Source: Candidatus Kuenenia stuttgartensis
GTDB taxonomy: Bacteria > Pseudomonadota > Alphaproteobacteria > SMXS01
Direction: 5' to 3'
NCBI GenBank assembly: GCA_943329845.2
Contig: CALQFM020000005.1
Location: 1 to 64,000, forward strand
Length of the DNA: 64,000 bases
A program made the translations under genes and the position numbers. Shown in pieces: positions 20,001 through 29,785 of the stretch. Under the pieces are notes generated by a model that was not told the origin of the DNA, searched no databases, and was given only the letters and a program-made list of their open reading frames with translations. The stretch's first letter is position 1. The number at the start of each line of letters is the position of its first letter.

Positions 20001-20499
20001 GGAAACTGCGTTCCATCATCAGGATGTCGACGTAGCGGCCGAACTTGAAGCCGGCCTCGCTCAGTTCGCCGATCAGGCGGAACCCGAATTTCTCATGCAG
20101 CGCCACCGAGCCGGGGTTGGGCTGGGCGATCATGGCGATGGCGCGGTGCAGGTCCGGCTGCTGGTCGAGGGCGCCGAACAGCGCGCCGTAGAGCGTGCTG
20201 CCGATGCCCTGCTCGTCGGCGTGGGGCGCTAGGTAGATGGCGACCTCGATGGTCTGCTCGTAAGCCTGCTTGTCGCGGAACGGTGTGGAATAGGCAAAGC
20301 CCTGGATGACGTTGCCGGCGCTGGCGGCCACGAACAGCTGATGCGGTCCGTGCGTCGCGAACTGGTGGAACCAGCCCAGCCGGTCCGACGTACGGAACTC
20401 CCTGGTGTCGAAGGTGATCACCGTGTTGGCGACGAAGTAGTTGTAGATCTCGGTGATCGCCGCCAGGTCCGCTTCGGTGCCGTGACGGGTGTTGGCCAT
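19993..20499 (-). CDS. GNAT N-acetyltransferase, phosphinothricin-acetyltransferase type
   Basis: This 168-residue acetyl-CoA-dependent transferase has the Pat/YwnH layout. It starts with ADLAAITEIYNYFVANTVITFD and has the acetyl-CoA-binding loop in HADEQGIGSTLYGALF followed by NPGSVALHEKFGFRLIGEL. The substrate is unknown, though relatives acetylate amino-acid-like compounds. Its ATG overlaps the hslU stop by one base (TAATG), so it is the third gene of hslV-hslU. Confidence 0.88.
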   Translation of the reverse strand: MANTRHGTEADLAAITEIYNYFVANTVITFDTREFRTSDRLGWFHQFATHGPHQLFVAASAGNVIQGFAYSTPFRDKQAYEQTIEVAIYLAPHADEQGIGSTLYGALFGALDQQPDLHRAIAMIAQPNPGSVALHEKFGFRLIGELSEAGFKFGRYVDILMMERSFPT

Positions 20500-21815
20500 T
20501 ACAGAATGTGCTTCGACAGGTCGGTGTCGCGCACGAGGGCGCCCACATGAGCGTCCACATAGGCGGCATCGACGATGACCGTGGTGCCAGGCTTGTCGGT
20601 CGCCTCGAAGCTGATCTCGTCCAGCACCAGCTCCAGGATGGTGTGCAGCCGGCGCGCGCCGATGTTCTCAACCGACAGGTTCACCTCGTAGGCGGTCGCC
20701 GCCAGCGCGTCGATGCCGTCGTCGGTGAAGTCGAGCGTCACGCCCTCGGTCTCCATCAGCGCCTTGTACTGCTTGATCAGCGAGGCTTCCGGATCGGTGA
20801 GAATGCGGCGGAAATCGTCGCGGCTCAACGCCTTGAGCTCCACCCGGATCGGGAGGCGGCCCTGCAATTCCGGCAACAGGTCGGAAGGCTTGGCGATCGA
20901 GAACGCACCTGACGCGATGAACAGCACGTGGTCGGTGCGCACCGGGCCGTATTTGGTGCCGACCGTGGTGCCCTCGATCAAAGGCAGCAGGTCGCGCTGG
21001 ACACCCTCGCGCGACACGTCGGCACCGCTGCGTTCGCCCGAGCGGGCGGTGATCTTGTCGATCTCGTCGAGGAACACGATGCCGCTCTGCTCCACCGCGT
21101 CGATGGCGGCGCGGGTGACGTCCTCGTCGTCGAGCAGCTTGTCGCTCTCCTCGGCGATCAGCATGGGATGGCTTTCGGCGACGGTGGTGCGCTTGTCCTT
21201 GGTGCGACCGCCCATCATCTTGCCGAACACGTCATTCAGGTTGAGCATGCCCATCTGGGCGCCGGGCATGCCCGGGATGTCGAAGGTCGGCAGGTTGCCG
21301 CCGCCGCCATTTTCGGCCACCTTGATGACGATTTCCTTGTCGTCCATCTCGCCGGCGCGCAGCTTCTGGCGGAATTTGTCGCGGGTGTCGGGGCGCGCGT
21401 CGGTGCCGACCAGCGCGTCGAGCACCCGCTCCTCCGCGGCCAGTTCGGCGCGGGCGCGGACTTCCTTGCGCTTCTTTTCGCGCACCATGACGATCGCCGA
21501 CTCCAGCAGGTCGCGGATGATCGACTCGACGTCGCGGCCCACATAACCAACCTCGGTGAACTTGGTTGCCTCGACCTTCATGAACGGCGCTTCCGCCAGC
21601 TTCGCCAGCCGGCGCGAGATCTCGGTCTTGCCGACGCCGGTTGGGCCGATCATCAGGATGTTCTTGGGCAGCACCTCGTCGCGGAGATTGTCGGGCAGCT
21701 GCTGCCGGCGCCAGCGGTTACGCAGCGCCACGGCAACGGCGCGCTTGGCGTCGTTCTGGCCGACAATGTAGCGGTCGAGCTCGGAGACGATCTCGCGGGG
21801 GGAAAAGGCGCTCAC
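20499..21815 (-). CDS. hslU: ATP-dependent protease ATPase subunit HslU
   Basis: This 438-residue AAA+ unfoldase caps the HslV peptidase. It begins [20 protein letters not shown], with Walker [14 protein letters not shown] near residue 60, the I-domain insert (about 110-240) and Walker [12 protein letters not shown]. The start is GTG overlapping the hslV stop as GTGA. A much longer open frame runs upstream antisense to nothing real, through hslV in another frame, so the GTG is the correct start. Confidence 0.97.
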   Translation of the reverse strand: MSAFSPREIVSELDRYIVGQNDAKRAVAVALRNRWRRQQLPDNLRDEVLPKNILMIGPTGVGKTEISRRLAKLAEAPFMKVEATKFTEVGYVGRDVESIIRDLLESAIVMVREKKRKEVRARAELAAEERVLDALVGTDARPDTRDKFRQKLRAGEMDDKEIVIKVAENGGGGNLPTFDIPGMPGAQMGMLNLNDVFGKMMGGRTKDKRTTVAESHPMLIAEESDKLLDDEDVTRAAIDAVEQSGIVFLDEIDKITARSGERSGADVSREGVQRDLLPLIEGTTVGTKYGPVRTDHVLFIASGAFSIAKPSDLLPELQGRLPIRVELKALSRDDFRRILTDPEASLIKQYKALMETEGVTLDFTDDGIDALAATAYEVNLSVENIGARRLHTILELVLDEISFEATDKPGTTVIVDAAYVDAHVGALVRDTDLSKHIL

Positions 21816-22360
21816 TTGGCCTCCAGCACTTCGACGGTGACGTTCTCGTTGGTGAACACGCAGATGTCGGCGGCGATCTTCATGGACTTGCGCACAATCT
21901 CCTCGGCGCTCAGCTCCATGTCGTAGAGCGCCTTGGCGGCCGCCAGCGCGTAATTGCCACCCGAGCCGATGGCGATGATGCCGTCGCCGGGCTCCAGCAC
22001 GTCGCCGGTGCCGGTCAGCAGCAGGCTGACGTCCTTGTCGCCCACGGCGAGCAGCGCCTCCAGCCGGCGCAGGTAGCGGTCGGTGCGCCAGTCCTTGGCC
22101 AGCTCGACGCAGGCGCGGGTAAGATTGCCGCTGTGCTTGTCCAGCTTGCCTTCCAGGCGCTCGAACAAGGTGAACGCGTCGGCGGTCGCGCCCGCGAAGC
22201 CGGCGATGATGCTGCCGTCGCCGATCCGCCGCACCTTGCGGGCGTTCGGCTTGACGATGGTGTTGCCCATCGAGACCTGGCCATCGCCCGCCATGACGAG
22301 CGTGCCGGCCTTGCGGACCGAAAGGATGGTGGTACCGTGCCAGGAGGGTGTGTCGGACAT
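21812..22360 (-). CDS. hslV: ATP-dependent protease proteolytic subunit HslV
   Basis: This 182-residue threonine peptidase forms the double hexameric core of HslUV. After a short propeptide (MSDTPSWHG) the mature N-terminal catalytic threonine starts [10 protein letters not shown], followed by [11 protein letters not shown] and [17 protein letters not shown]. The hslV-hslU overlap makes a tight operon. It diverges from hisB across about 120 bases. Confidence 0.97.
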   Translation of the reverse strand: MSDTPSWHGTTILSVRKAGTLVMAGDGQVSMGNTIVKPNARKVRRIGDGSIIAGFAGATADAFTLFERLEGKLDKHSGNLTRACVELAKDWRTDRYLRRLEALLAVGDKDVSLLLTGTGDVLEPGDGIIAIGSGGNYALAAAKALYDMELSAEEIVRKSMKIAADICVFTNENVTVEVLEAK

Positions 22361-22480
22361 GGCTGGTTACATAGGGACCTTGGAGAAGGGTTGCAACTGG
22401 CGAACCGGAGACCCGCAAGCCTTGTCCCGCCGGAAAACAGAACTACACAATATCCGCCGTTCCCGGTATGAGAATGCGAC

Positions 22481-23080
22481 ATGCGCACCGCCAAGATCGA
22501 ACGCAACACCAAGGAAACCCGGATCGCCGTCGAGGTGAACATCGACGGGACCGGTGTCTATGACGTCGAGACCGGCATCGGCTTTCTCGACCACATGCTG
22601 GAGCAGCTGTCGCGCCACTCGCTGATGGACCTGACGGTCCGTGCCGAGGGCGACCTGCATATCGACTTCCACCACACCACCGAGGATACCGGCATCGCCA
22701 TCGGCGAGGCGGTGTCGCAGGCGCTGGGCGACCGCAAGGGCATCGAGCGCTACGGGTCGGCCGTCATTCCCATGGACGAGACCTGCACCCGCGTGGCGCT
22801 CGACATGTCGAACCGGCCCTACCTGATCTGGAAGGTGGAATTCACCAGGCCCAAGCTGGGCGACATGGACACCGAGCTGTTCAAGGAATGGTTCCAGGCG
22901 TTCTCCCAGGCGGCCGGATGCACCCTGCACATCGAGAACCTGTACGGCGAGAACAACCACCACATCGTCGAAAGCTGCTTCAAGGGCGTCGCCCGCAGCC
23001 TGAAGCAGGCGCTCGCCATCGATCCGCGCAAGGCCGACGCCGTGCCGTCGACCAAGGGCGTGCTCGGCGGGAGCCTCTGA
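22481..23080 (+). CDS. hisB: imidazoleglycerol-phosphate dehydratase HisB
   Basis: This 199-residue single-domain enzyme catalyses step six of histidine biosynthesis. Metal-binding motifs are [32 protein letters not shown], and the late pair [15 protein letters not shown]. There is no fused phosphatase domain, as usual outside enterics. It opens the his cluster here; its stop overlaps the start of the small membrane-protein gene (TGATG). Confidence 0.97.
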   Translation: MRTAKIERNTKETRIAVEVNIDGTGVYDVETGIGFLDHMLEQLSRHSLMDLTVRAEGDLHIDFHHTTEDTGIAIGEAVSQALGDRKGIERYGSAVIPMDETCTRVALDMSNRPYLIWKVEFTRPKLGDMDTELFKEWFQAFSQAAGCTLHIENLYGENNHHIVESCFKGVARSLKQALAIDPRKADAVPSTKGVLGGSL

Positions 23081-23535
23081 TGGCCGGGACGCTTCTCTAC
23101 ACGGTCCATGAAAAGGGCGGCGTGGAAGGCGAGGTCGAGTTCGTCCGCGAGGGTTTCAGCGTCCTTGCGTTCATTTTCACGGTGCTGTGGCTGTGGGTGC
23201 GCCGGGCCTGGCTCGCCGGTTTCGTGGTGCTGGGCATCTATCTGCTGCTGGTCTTCGGCCAGAGGGCGATGGGCGTGCCCGAATATCTGAACTGGGCCAT
23301 CCAGGCGGTGGTCGCCGTGGGCGTCGGTATCTTCGGCCGCGACTTCCAGCGCGCGGCGCTGACGCGGCGCGGCTTCGTGGAGACCGGGGTTTCCACCGGC
23401 GATTCGATCGAGGAGGCCGAGATGCGCTATTTCGGCAAGCGTATCAACCAGCTCGCCGTGCTGCCGCCGGACGTCCATGCGAGCACGCCTCATGGCGCCG
23501 CGCCCCATTGCACCGCGCCGGTGATCCCGGCGTAG
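23080..23535 (+). CDS. DUF2628 family membrane protein
   Basis: This 151-residue protein has three hydrophobic segments between residues 25 and 85 (EGFSVLAFIFTVLWLWVRRA, then LAGFVVLGIYLLLVFG, then WAIQAVVAVGVGIFG) and a soluble tail. This resembles DUF2628 proteins often found between hisB and hisH in Alphaproteobacteria. Function is unknown. The one-base-overlap start implies coupling to hisB. The C-terminal tail, rich in His, Pro and Ala, is not conserved as far as I recall. Confidence 0.8.
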   Translation: MAGTLLYTVHEKGGVEGEVEFVREGFSVLAFIFTVLWLWVRRAWLAGFVVLGIYLLLVFGQRAMGVPEYLNWAIQAVVAVGVGIFGRDFQRAALTRRGFVETGVSTGDSIEEAEMRYFGKRINQLAVLPPDVHASTPHGAAPHCTAPVIPA

Positions 23536-23601
23536 TTTGAGCTTGTCATGCCCGCGCGATGCGGGCATATGCCCCCACAATCAAAACCCCGCGAGAAAGC
23601 C

Positions 23602-24255
23602 ATGGCCACGGCTGAAACCGTCGCGATCATCGATTACGGCTCGGGCAATCTGCGCTCGGCCGAAAAGGCGTTCGCCCGTGCCGCCGGCGAGGCCGGCACG
23701 GGACAGGACATCGTCGTCACCGCCGATCCGGCGGTGGTGGCGGCCGCCGGCCGCGTGGTGCTGCCCGGCGTCGGCGCGTTCGCCGACTGCCGCCAGGGGC
23801 TGCTCGGCATCGCCGGCATGGGTGCGGCGCTCGAGCAGGCCGTCCACGTCCGAAAGGCGCCGTTCTTCGGCATTTGCGTCGGCATGCAGCTGATGGCCGA
23901 ATGGGGCCTCGAGCATGGCCGTCATCCGGGCCTGGGCTGGCTGAAAGGCACCGTCGCGCTGATGGAGCCGTCGGACCCGTCGCTGAAGATCCCGCACATG
24001 GGCTGGAACGACCTGGACATCCGCGCCGCGCATCCGGTGCTCGACGGCATCGCCACCGGCGAGCACGTCTATTTCGTCCACTCCTACGCCTTCCGGCCCG
24101 ACGACCCGGCCGACCTGCTGGCCACCGTCGACTATGGCGGGCCGGTCGCGGCGCTGGTCGGGCGCGCCAACATGATCGGCAGCCAGTTCCACCCGGAAAA
24201 GAGCCAGGCGGCGGGACTGAAGCTGATCGGCAACTTCCTGAGGTGGACGCCGTGA
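23602..24255 (+). CDS. hisH: imidazole glycerol phosphate synthase subunit HisH
   Basis: This 217-residue glutamine amidotransferase feeds ammonia to HisF. The nucleophile lies in [11 protein letters not shown]; the His-Glu pair lies in [10 protein letters not shown]. The N-terminus [20 protein letters not shown] is typical. The ATG at 23602 is preferred over one at 23548 because it sits directly before the conserved strand and has a GAGAAAG ribosome site. The stop overlaps hisA as GTGA. Confidence 0.96.
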   Translation: MATAETVAIIDYGSGNLRSAEKAFARAAGEAGTGQDIVVTADPAVVAAAGRVVLPGVGAFADCRQGLLGIAGMGAALEQAVHVRKAPFFGICVGMQLMAEWGLEHGRHPGLGWLKGTVALMEPSDPSLKIPHMGWNDLDIRAAHPVLDGIATGEHVYFVHSYAFRPDDPADLLATVDYGGPVAALVGRANMIGSQFHPEKSQAAGLKLIGNFLRWTP

Positions 24256-24971
24256 TCCTGTTCCCTGCCATCGACCTGAAGGACGGCAAGTGCGTGCGCC
24301 TGCTCTATGGCGACATGGACAGGGCGACCGTCTATGGCGAGAACCCCGCCGAGCAGGCCCGTAAATTCGAGGATGCGGGCTTCCAGTGGCTGCACCTGGT
24401 CGACCTCAACGGTGCCGTCGAGGGCAGGCCGGTCAACGCGCCCGCCGTCGAGGCGATCCTTGAGGAGATCTCGCTGCCGGTGCAGCTCGGCGGCGGCATC
24501 CGCGACATGGCCACCATCGAGATGTGGCTGGGCAAGGGCGTGCGCCGGGTCATCCTCGGCACCATGGCGCTGCGCGACCCGGCCACGGTCAAGGCAGCAT
24601 GCAAGCGGTTCCCCGGCCGCATCGTCGTCGGCATCGACGCGCGCGGCGGCATGGTGGCTGTCGAGGGCTGGGTGGAGACCTCCACCATCACCATCGTCGA
24701 CCTGGCCCGCCAGTTCGAGGACGCTGGCGTGGCGGCGATCATCTACACCGACATCGACCGCGACGGCGCGCTGACCGGCGTCAATGTAGAGCAGACAGCT
24801 CTGCTGGCGCGGGCGACCACGATCCCGGTAATCGCGTCCGGCGGCGTCGCGTCGCTCAACGACCTGACGGCGCTGAAAGCCACGGGCGCGCCGTTCGAGG
24901 GCGTGATCTCAGGCCGAGCGCTGTATGACGGAAGGCTCGATCCCAAGGCGGCACTGGAGCTGCTGAAATGA
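24252..24971 (+). CDS. hisA: phosphoribosylformimino-5-aminoimidazole carboxamide ribotide isomerase HisA
   Basis: This 239-residue (beta/alpha)8 isomerase carries out step four of histidine synthesis. The paired catalytic aspartates lie in [14 protein letters not shown] (first strand) and [12 protein letters not shown]. The start is GTG overlapping hisH. Unlike many operons, hisA and hisF are separated by about 200 bases occupied by a palindromic repeat, which could uncouple their expression. Confidence 0.96.
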   Translation: MILFPAIDLKDGKCVRLLYGDMDRATVYGENPAEQARKFEDAGFQWLHLVDLNGAVEGRPVNAPAVEAILEEISLPVQLGGGIRDMATIEMWLGKGVRRVILGTMALRDPATVKAACKRFPGRIVVGIDARGGMVAVEGWVETSTITIVDLARQFEDAGVAAIIYTDIDRDGALTGVNVEQTALLARATTIPVIASGGVASLNDLTALKATGAPFEGVISGRALYDGRLDPKAALELLK

Positions 24972-24995
24972 GCCTCGCTCTGTCCCCTACTCCGC

Positions 24996-25142
24996 GTCAT
25001 TCCCGCGCACGCGGGAACCCAGATGGGGCAAGGAACGAGGCGGTGGTGCGCTTCATTCACGAAAAGATTCTTTCGTGGACCGAGCGCGCGGAAATGGCAT
25101 TGCTCTACGATCATCTGGGTCCCCGCGTGCGCGGGGATGACG
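24996..25142. repeat. palindromic repeat pair B (within his cluster)
   Basis: The left arm (24996-25025, beginning GTCATTCCCGCGCACGCGGG) and right arm (25113-25142) are inverted imperfect copies of about 30 bp with CCCAGAT at their inner ends. The body between is about 85 bases. It is a GCGC-rich variant of the repeats at 9127, 31082 and 35002. It splits hisA from hisF; no gene lies in the gap. Confidence 0.8.
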
Positions 25143-25167
25143 ACGGTTTTTTGCGGATAGTTCACCC

Positions 25168-25935
25168 ATGCTGAAGGCGCGCATCATCCCCTGCCTCGAC
25201 GTGAAGGACGGGCGCGTCGTCAAGGGCGTCAACTTCGTCAACCTGCGCGACGCCGGCGATCCCGTTGAACAGGCCAAGGTCTACGACGCCGCGGGCGCGG
25301 ACGAACTCTGCTTCCTCGACATCACCGCGAGCCACGAGAACCGCGGCATCATCCTGGACGTGGTCCGCCGCACCGCCGAGCAGTGCTTCATGCCGCTCAC
25401 GGTCGGCGGCGGCATTCGCACGGTCGAGGACGTCAGGAAGCTGTTGCTGGCGGGCGCCGACAAGGCCTCGATCAACACCGCTGCCGTCAACAATCCGGAC
25501 TTCGTGCGCGAGGCGGCGGAAAAATTCGGCTCCCAGTGCATCGTCGTCGCCATCGACGCCAAGCAGGTGGCGCCGGGCCGCTGGGAAATCTTCACCCATG
25601 GCGGTCGCAACGCCACCGGCATCGACGCTGTCGAGTACGCCCGGCAGGCGGAGCGCAACGGCGCAGGCGAGATCCTGCTGACCTCCATGGACCGGGACGG
25701 CACCGGCCAGGGCTTCAACATCCCGCTCACCCGCGCCGTCGCCGACGCGGTGCGCATCCCGGTTATCGCCTCCGGCGGCGTCGGCACCCTGGACCATATG
25801 GTCGAAGGCATCCGCGACGGTCACGCGACCGCGGTGCTCGCGGCGTCGATCTTTCACTTCGGCACCTATTCGGTCGCTCAGGCCAAGCAGCACATGGCGG
25901 CGGCGGGCGTTGCCATCCGCCCCTTCGGCCCATAA
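25168..25935 (+). CDS. hisF: imidazole glycerol phosphate synthase subunit HisF
   Basis: This 255-residue cyclase subunit partners HisH. The catalytic aspartates are in [15 protein letters not shown] (strand 1) and VVAIDAKQV (strand 5), with phosphate loops [13 protein letters not shown]. It begins 25 bases after the repeat element and is followed nine bases later by hisE. Confidence 0.97.
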   Translation: MLKARIIPCLDVKDGRVVKGVNFVNLRDAGDPVEQAKVYDAAGADELCFLDITASHENRGIILDVVRRTAEQCFMPLTVGGGIRTVEDVRKLLLAGADKASINTAAVNNPDFVREAAEKFGSQCIVVAIDAKQVAPGRWEIFTHGGRNATGIDAVEYARQAERNGAGEILLTSMDRDGTGQGFNIPLTRAVADAVRIPVIASGGVGTLDHMVEGIRDGHATAVLAASIFHFGTYSVAQAKQHMAAAGVAIRPFGP

Positions 25936-25944
25936 GGTTTCGCC

Positions 25945-26268
25945 ATGCCCCAGGAACACCTGATCGACAAACTTTTCGCGCTTATCGAGTCCCGCCAAGG
26001 CGGCGACCCGGACAAGAGTTACGTGGCGAAGCTGCACAGCAGGGGCCTCAACAAGATCGCCGAGAAGATGGGTGAGGAGGCGATCGAAACCATCGTCGCC
26101 GCGGTCGCCAAGGACAAGGGCGAAACCGTCGCCGAATCCGCCGATCTGCTGTTCCATCTGATGGTGCTGTGGTCGGCCAAAGGAGTTACCCCGAAAGAGG
26201 TGTTCACCGAGCTGGCGCGCCGCGAGGGCGTCTCCGGCATCGAGGAGAAGAAGGGAAGGAAGAAGTGA
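25945..26268 (+). CDS. hisE: phosphoribosyl-ATP pyrophosphatase HisE
   Basis: This 107-residue enzyme hydrolyses phosphoribosyl-ATP, step two of histidine synthesis. The MazG-like helix motifs EKMGEEAIETIVAA and ESADLLFHLMVLW give the metal-binding glutamates and aspartate. The lysine-rich tail EEKKGRKK precedes a GTGA overlap with the HIT gene. HisE is a separate protein here, not fused to HisI. Confidence 0.95.
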   Translation: MPQEHLIDKLFALIESRQGGDPDKSYVAKLHSRGLNKIAEKMGEEAIETIVAAVAKDKGETVAESADLLFHLMVLWSAKGVTPKEVFTELARREGVSGIEEKKGRKK

Positions 26269-26642
26269 CGGCCTACGACCAGAACAACATCTTCGCCCGC
26301 ATCCTGCGCGGCGAAATCCCCTGCAAGAAGGTCTACGAGGACGACAGCGCGCTCGCCTTCCACGACATCAATCCGCAGGCGCCGATCCACGTTCTGGTTA
26401 TCCCGAAAGGGCCATACGTCTCCATGGCCGACTTCACGGCCAACGCGCCCGATGCGCTTGTGCTGGGTTTCTTCCGCGCCGTCGGCAAGGTCGCGGCCGA
26501 ACTGGAGCTGGTCGAGCCAGGCTACCGGATTCTCGCCAACCACGGCCCCAATTCGCACCAGGAAGTGCCACACCTGCACATCCATATATTCGGCGGCAAA
26601 CGCCTCGGACCCATGTTGGCCAAGGACTGGGCCAAGGGATAA
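26265..26642 (+). CDS. HIT family (HinT-like) nucleotide hydrolase
   Basis: This 125-residue histidine-triad protein hydrolyses phosphoramidate bonds on AMP-lysine-type substrates. The triad PHLHIHIFGGKRLG is near the C-terminus and the start NNIFARILRGEIPCKKVYED is typical of HinT. The start is GTG overlapping the hisE stop. It ends the his cluster. Confidence 0.93.
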   Translation: MTAYDQNNIFARILRGEIPCKKVYEDDSALAFHDINPQAPIHVLVIPKGPYVSMADFTANAPDALVLGFFRAVGKVAAELELVEPGYRILANHGPNSHQEVPHLHIHIFGGKRLGPMLAKDWAKG

Positions 26643-26752
26643 GTATGGGTTCGTACAGAGCTTTTCGCTGAATTTTTCCGGACACTTTTCACTCTCCTGA
26701 ACGTTACCACCGGTGGGCCGACAACCACGGGTTGTTCAACGTCGAGGAGTTG

Positions 26753-27325
26753 ATGGACAGATTTGACGCATTGCCTGGCGACATGGCGACGGTTGAGCGA
26801 GTGGCGCTCGGGAGCGCCGCGCTGCCGGATAATGCCTTTGCCCAGGCCCTCGAAGCGATCATCCCGCACTTGCGCGGTTATGCGCGCAGCCTGTCCCGTT
26901 CGCCGGCCCAGGCCGACGATCTCGTCCAGGATGCGTTGTTGCGTGCCTGGTCGGCCCGCGCCCGCTTCTAGGCCGGTACCAACTTCAAGGCATGGATGTT
27001 CGTCATCCTGCGCAACGTCTTCCTCAGCGGCCTCCGGCGCCGGAAGTTCGAGCAGGAAACGACCGGCAACGAACCTGAGATCATCGCGCCTGCCGCCCAG
27101 CCCGGCCACATGGAGCTGCTCGCATTGCGCGACGCGCTCGCGAAGCTGGCCCCGTCACGGCGCGAGGCGCTGATGCTGGTCGGCGCGGCGGGCATGTCCT
27201 ACGAGGAGGCGGCCAAGGTGTGCGGCTGCGCCGTCGGCACCATCAAGAGCCGGGTCAGCCGCGCCCGGTCGGAGCTTCAGCTTCTGCTGGAGGGCGAAAG
27301 CCCGGAGCCCGATCCGGCCGGCTGA
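26753..27325 (+). pseudogene. EcfG-like (ECF15) sigma factor with in-frame TAG
   Basis: Read through one TAG (26969-26971), the frame gives about 190 codons of a sigma-70 ECF factor. Region 2 is HLRGYARSLSRSPAQADDLV..., then RARF-[TAG]-AGTNFKAWMFVILRN, then region 4 MSYEEAAKVCGCAVGTIKSR. The C-terminal helix resembles EcfG general-stress sigma factors. The ATG at 26753 has a GAGGAG ribosome site; TTG at 26732 is the other option. The stop severs region 2 from region 4, so it is a pseudogene, a sequencing error, or a recent mutation. Relatives often have Glu or Gln there, so a single base change suffices. No anti-sigma factor (NepR) or PhyR gene is adjacent. Confidence 0.8.
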
Positions 27326-27328
27326 TCC

Positions 27329-28312
27329 CTATCCCAGCTTTTCCGCGAGCAGCGCCGCCAGATCGGCCTGGGGCCGGGCGCCGATGTGGCTGATCGCCTC
27401 GGCCGCGGCGATGGCGCCGATTCTCCCGCACTCGGCGAGCGGCCGTCCCCTCGTCAGGCCCGACAGGAAGCCGGCGGCGTAGAGGTCGCCCGCGCCGGTG
27501 GTGTCGATCACCGTCACGCCGCGCTCGGCGCCGATCACGTGCACGTCGGCCCCGTCGAGGATCACCGAGCCCTGCTCCGAGCGGGTCAGCACGGCCAGCG
27601 TGCCGGCCTTGCGCACGGCCTGCAGCGCCTCGTCGAAGGTGGCGACCTGGTAGAGCGACAGGATCTCGGCCTCGTTGGCGAAGACGATGTCGACCTGGTC
27701 GACGAGGGCGCGGAATTCGTCGCGATGCCGGTCGACGCAGAACGAATCCGACAGGGTCAGCGCCACCTTCCGGCCCGCGCCGTGGGCGATCTCCAGCGCC
27801 TTGCGGAACGCGGCCTTGGCGGCGGGCGGATCCCAAAGATAGCCCTCCAGATAGGTCACCTTCGCCGCGCCGATGACCGCCGGATTGATATCGTTGGACG
27901 TCAGATCGTTGGCCGCGCCAAGCAGGGTGTTCATGGTGCGCTGTCCGTCCGGCGTCACCACGATCAGGCAGCGACCGGTCGGCGGGCCTTCCAGCGCGGG
28001 CGGCGTCATAAAGCTGATGCCGATGGAGCGGATGTCGTGGGCGAACACCTCGCCGAGCTGGTCGTCGCGCACCTTGCCGATGAACGCGCCCTTGCCGCCC
28101 AGAGAGGCCATGCCAGCCATGGTGTTGGCCGCCGAACCGCCCGAGATCTCCACGCCCGGCGGCATGGCGGCGTAGAGCCTGCCCGCCTGCGCGGCGTCGA
28201 TCAGCATCATGCCGCCCTTGGTCAGGCCGTGGCGGTCGAGGAAGGCGTCGTCGGCCTGGCAGAGAACGTCGACAATGGCGTTGCCGATGCCGACAACATC
28301 GATTTCATGCAT
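27329..28312 (-). CDS. adenosine kinase (PfkB/ribokinase family)
   Basis: This 327-residue carbohydrate/nucleoside kinase starts MHEIDVVGIGNAIVDVLCQA and has the PfkB signatures GGSAANTMAGMASLG near residue 55 and DTTGAGDLYAAGFLSGL near 270, containing the catalytic aspartate. The overall pattern best fits adenosine-kinase-type bacterial enzymes. A longer start at 28384 would add 24 unconserved residues. It converges with the sigma gene, the two stops being three bases apart. Confidence 0.9.
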   Translation of the reverse strand: MHEIDVVGIGNAIVDVLCQADDAFLDRHGLTKGGMMLIDAAQAGRLYAAMPPGVEISGGSAANTMAGMASLGGKGAFIGKVRDDQLGEVFAHDIRSIGISFMTPPALEGPPTGRCLIVVTPDGQRTMNTLLGAANDLTSNDINPAVIGAAKVTYLEGYLWDPPAAKAAFRKALEIAHGAGRKVALTLSDSFCVDRHRDEFRALVDQVDIVFANEAEILSLYQVATFDEALQAVRKAGTLAVLTRSEQGSVILDGADVHVIGAERGVTVIDTTGAGDLYAAGFLSGLTRGRPLAECGRIGAIAAAEAISHIGARPQADLAALLAEKLG

Positions 28313-28450
28313 GGGGAGACTTTCTGGCGGTTGTGTCGCGGCGAGTATAGGGTCGGACGTCCGAGGCGCAACCGCACGGTGCAAGGTGGGCGATGATGGT
28401 TGCTCTCGCGCCGATATTTCGGGATGGTGGCGGCACGGCGCGGATGGTGC

Positions 28451-29002
28451 ATGTGTTCAAGGGAGTGGCGAAGGTTGCGAGGGCTTAGGATCGTGGTGCT
28501 GGCGGCGGTGATCGCCGCTGTTTCGGCGGGCGCCGCGGACGCCAGGAGGAAGAAGCAGGAGACGCCGCCGCCGCCGGTTCAGCAGGCGCCCGCGCAACCG
28601 GCAAAGCCCGCCATTCCCGATATCAATACCCGCGCCAGGGAGTTGATGGACCTGGACGCGGAATCGGTTCGTGCCCGCTACGGTCAGCCGCGGCTGCTGC
28701 GCAAGGAGTCGCCCGCCCAGGTCTGGCAGTATGCCGACGACACCTGCGTGCTGCTGGTGGTGCTCTACGAGCCCAAGGACGGCAAGGGCAGCCCGCGGGT
28801 CAAATACGCCCAGGGCCGCATGCTGCCGGGACGGGAGACCGAGGTGGCCAACTGCCTCACCGGTCCGCGCCCGAGCACGCCGGCCAACGCCTCCACGCTG
28901 CCATCCGCCAGCCCGGTGGTCATCCCCGGACGGCCCCTGTCCGGCACGCCGATCTATTCGCCAGGCGATCCGGTGCCGCCATCGGCGGCGGCGCCCAAAT
29001 AG
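28451..29002 (+). CDS. secreted proline-rich hypothetical protein
   Basis: I do not recognise the family. The frame encodes an N-terminal export signal (RGLRIVVLAAVIAAVSAGAADA), a proline-rich linker (PPPPVQQAPAQPAKPAIP) and a compact domain with VRARYGQPRLLRKESPAQVWQY and DDTCVLLVVLYEP, resembling the SmpA/OmlA-like lipoprotein fold in pattern only. A proline/serine-rich tail follows. The start is uncertain: ATG 28451 or TTG 28475, the latter placing the signal peptide at the very N-terminus. It is divergent from the adenosine kinase gene. Confidence 0.65.
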   Translation: MCSREWRRLRGLRIVVLAAVIAAVSAGAADARRKKQETPPPPVQQAPAQPAKPAIPDINTRARELMDLDAESVRARYGQPRLLRKESPAQVWQYADDTCVLLVVLYEPKDGKGSPRVKYAQGRMLPGRETEVANCLTGPRPSTPANASTLPSASPVVIPGRPLSGTPIYSPGDPVPPSAAAPK

Positions 29003-29005
29003 GCG

Positions 29006-29647
29006 CTAGATCGTCTTCGCCTTGTAGGCGCACAGATCCTCGACGATGCATTTCGGGCACTCAGGCTTGCGCGCCTTGCAGATGTAGCGCCCGTGCAGGA
29101 TCAGCCAGTGGTGCGCGTGCAGCTTGAAGCGGTCGGGCACGACCTTGTTCAGCTTGGTCTCGACATGCAGCGGCGTCTTGCCCGGCGCCAGGCCGGTGCG
29201 GTTGCCGACGCGGAAGATGTGGGTATCGACGGCGATGGTCGGCTCCCCGAAGGCCACGTTCAGCACCACGTTGGCGGTCTTGCGGCCCACGCCGGGCAGC
29301 GCTTCGAGCGCGTCGCGATCCCGCGGCACTTCGCCACCATGCTTGTCGATGAGTAGTTGCGACAGGGCGATGACGTTCTTCGCCTTGGCGTTGAACAGGC
29401 CGATGGTCTTGATGTAGTCGCGCAGCCTGTCCTCGCCCAGCGCCACCATCTGCGCTGGCGTCGTCGCCACCTTGAACAGCGGTCCGGTCGCGCGGTTCAC
29501 GCCGACGTCGGTGGCCTGGGCCGACATCACGACGGCGACCAAGAGGGTATAGGGGTTGATATAGTCGAGCTCCGTGCGCGGCTCGCTGTCCGCGCCCTCC
29601 AGCCTTGTGAAGAATTCCTCGATGTCGGCCTTTTTCATGGGCGCCAT
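29006..29647 (-). CDS. nth: endonuclease III
   Basis: This 213-residue DNA glycosylase/AP lyase removes oxidised pyrimidines. The helix-hairpin-helix LPGVGRKTANVVLNVAF contains the catalytic lysine, and VDTHIFRVGNR contains the catalytic aspartate. The C-terminal four-cysteine set CKARKPECPKCIVEDLC would bind a 4Fe-4S cluster with normal spacing. A second ATG three codons in is an equally good start. The start lies next to an intergenic hairpin at 29648. Confidence 0.96.
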   Translation of the reverse strand: MAPMKKADIEEFFTRLEGADSEPRTELDYINPYTLLVAVVMSAQATDVGVNRATGPLFKVATTPAQMVALGEDRLRDYIKTIGLFNAKAKNVIALSQLLIDKHGGEVPRDRDALEALPGVGRKTANVVLNVAFGEPTIAVDTHIFRVGNRTGLAPGKTPLHVETKLNKVVPDRFKLHAHHWLILHGRYICKARKPECPKCIVEDLCAYKAKTI

Positions 29648-29684
29648 GTTAGAGCGGTTTCAGCCAAGGCTGAACCGCTCTAAC
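29648..29684. repeat. near-perfect intergenic hairpin upstream of nth
   Basis: GTTAGAGCGGTTTCAGCC and GGCTGAACCGCTCTAAC form a 17-bp stem with one bulged T and a two-base loop. It lies at the nth start, between the divergent nth and DUF2244 genes. It lacks a T-run on either strand, so it is more likely a repeat element or RNA structure than a terminator. Confidence 0.7.
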
Positions 29685-29785
29685 TTCGGTCGCCGCGGCT
29701 TTCGGGCGGCAAGGCGATTCCGCCTTACCTGAAAGCGCTATAAAGCCGCATGACGGACGGGCAAGCGTAGGCCTATGTTTCCGTC

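Noticed and set aside
24996-25142. Repeat B interpreted as a CRISPR or IS end
   Set aside because: Only two inverted arms with no transposase and no direct repeats; it fits the palindromic repeat family instead.
26680-26705. EcfG-type promoter GGACA-N17-CGTT before the sigma gene
   Set aside because: The -35 is one to two bases off GGAAC and the match could be chance, so no promoter feature was recorded.
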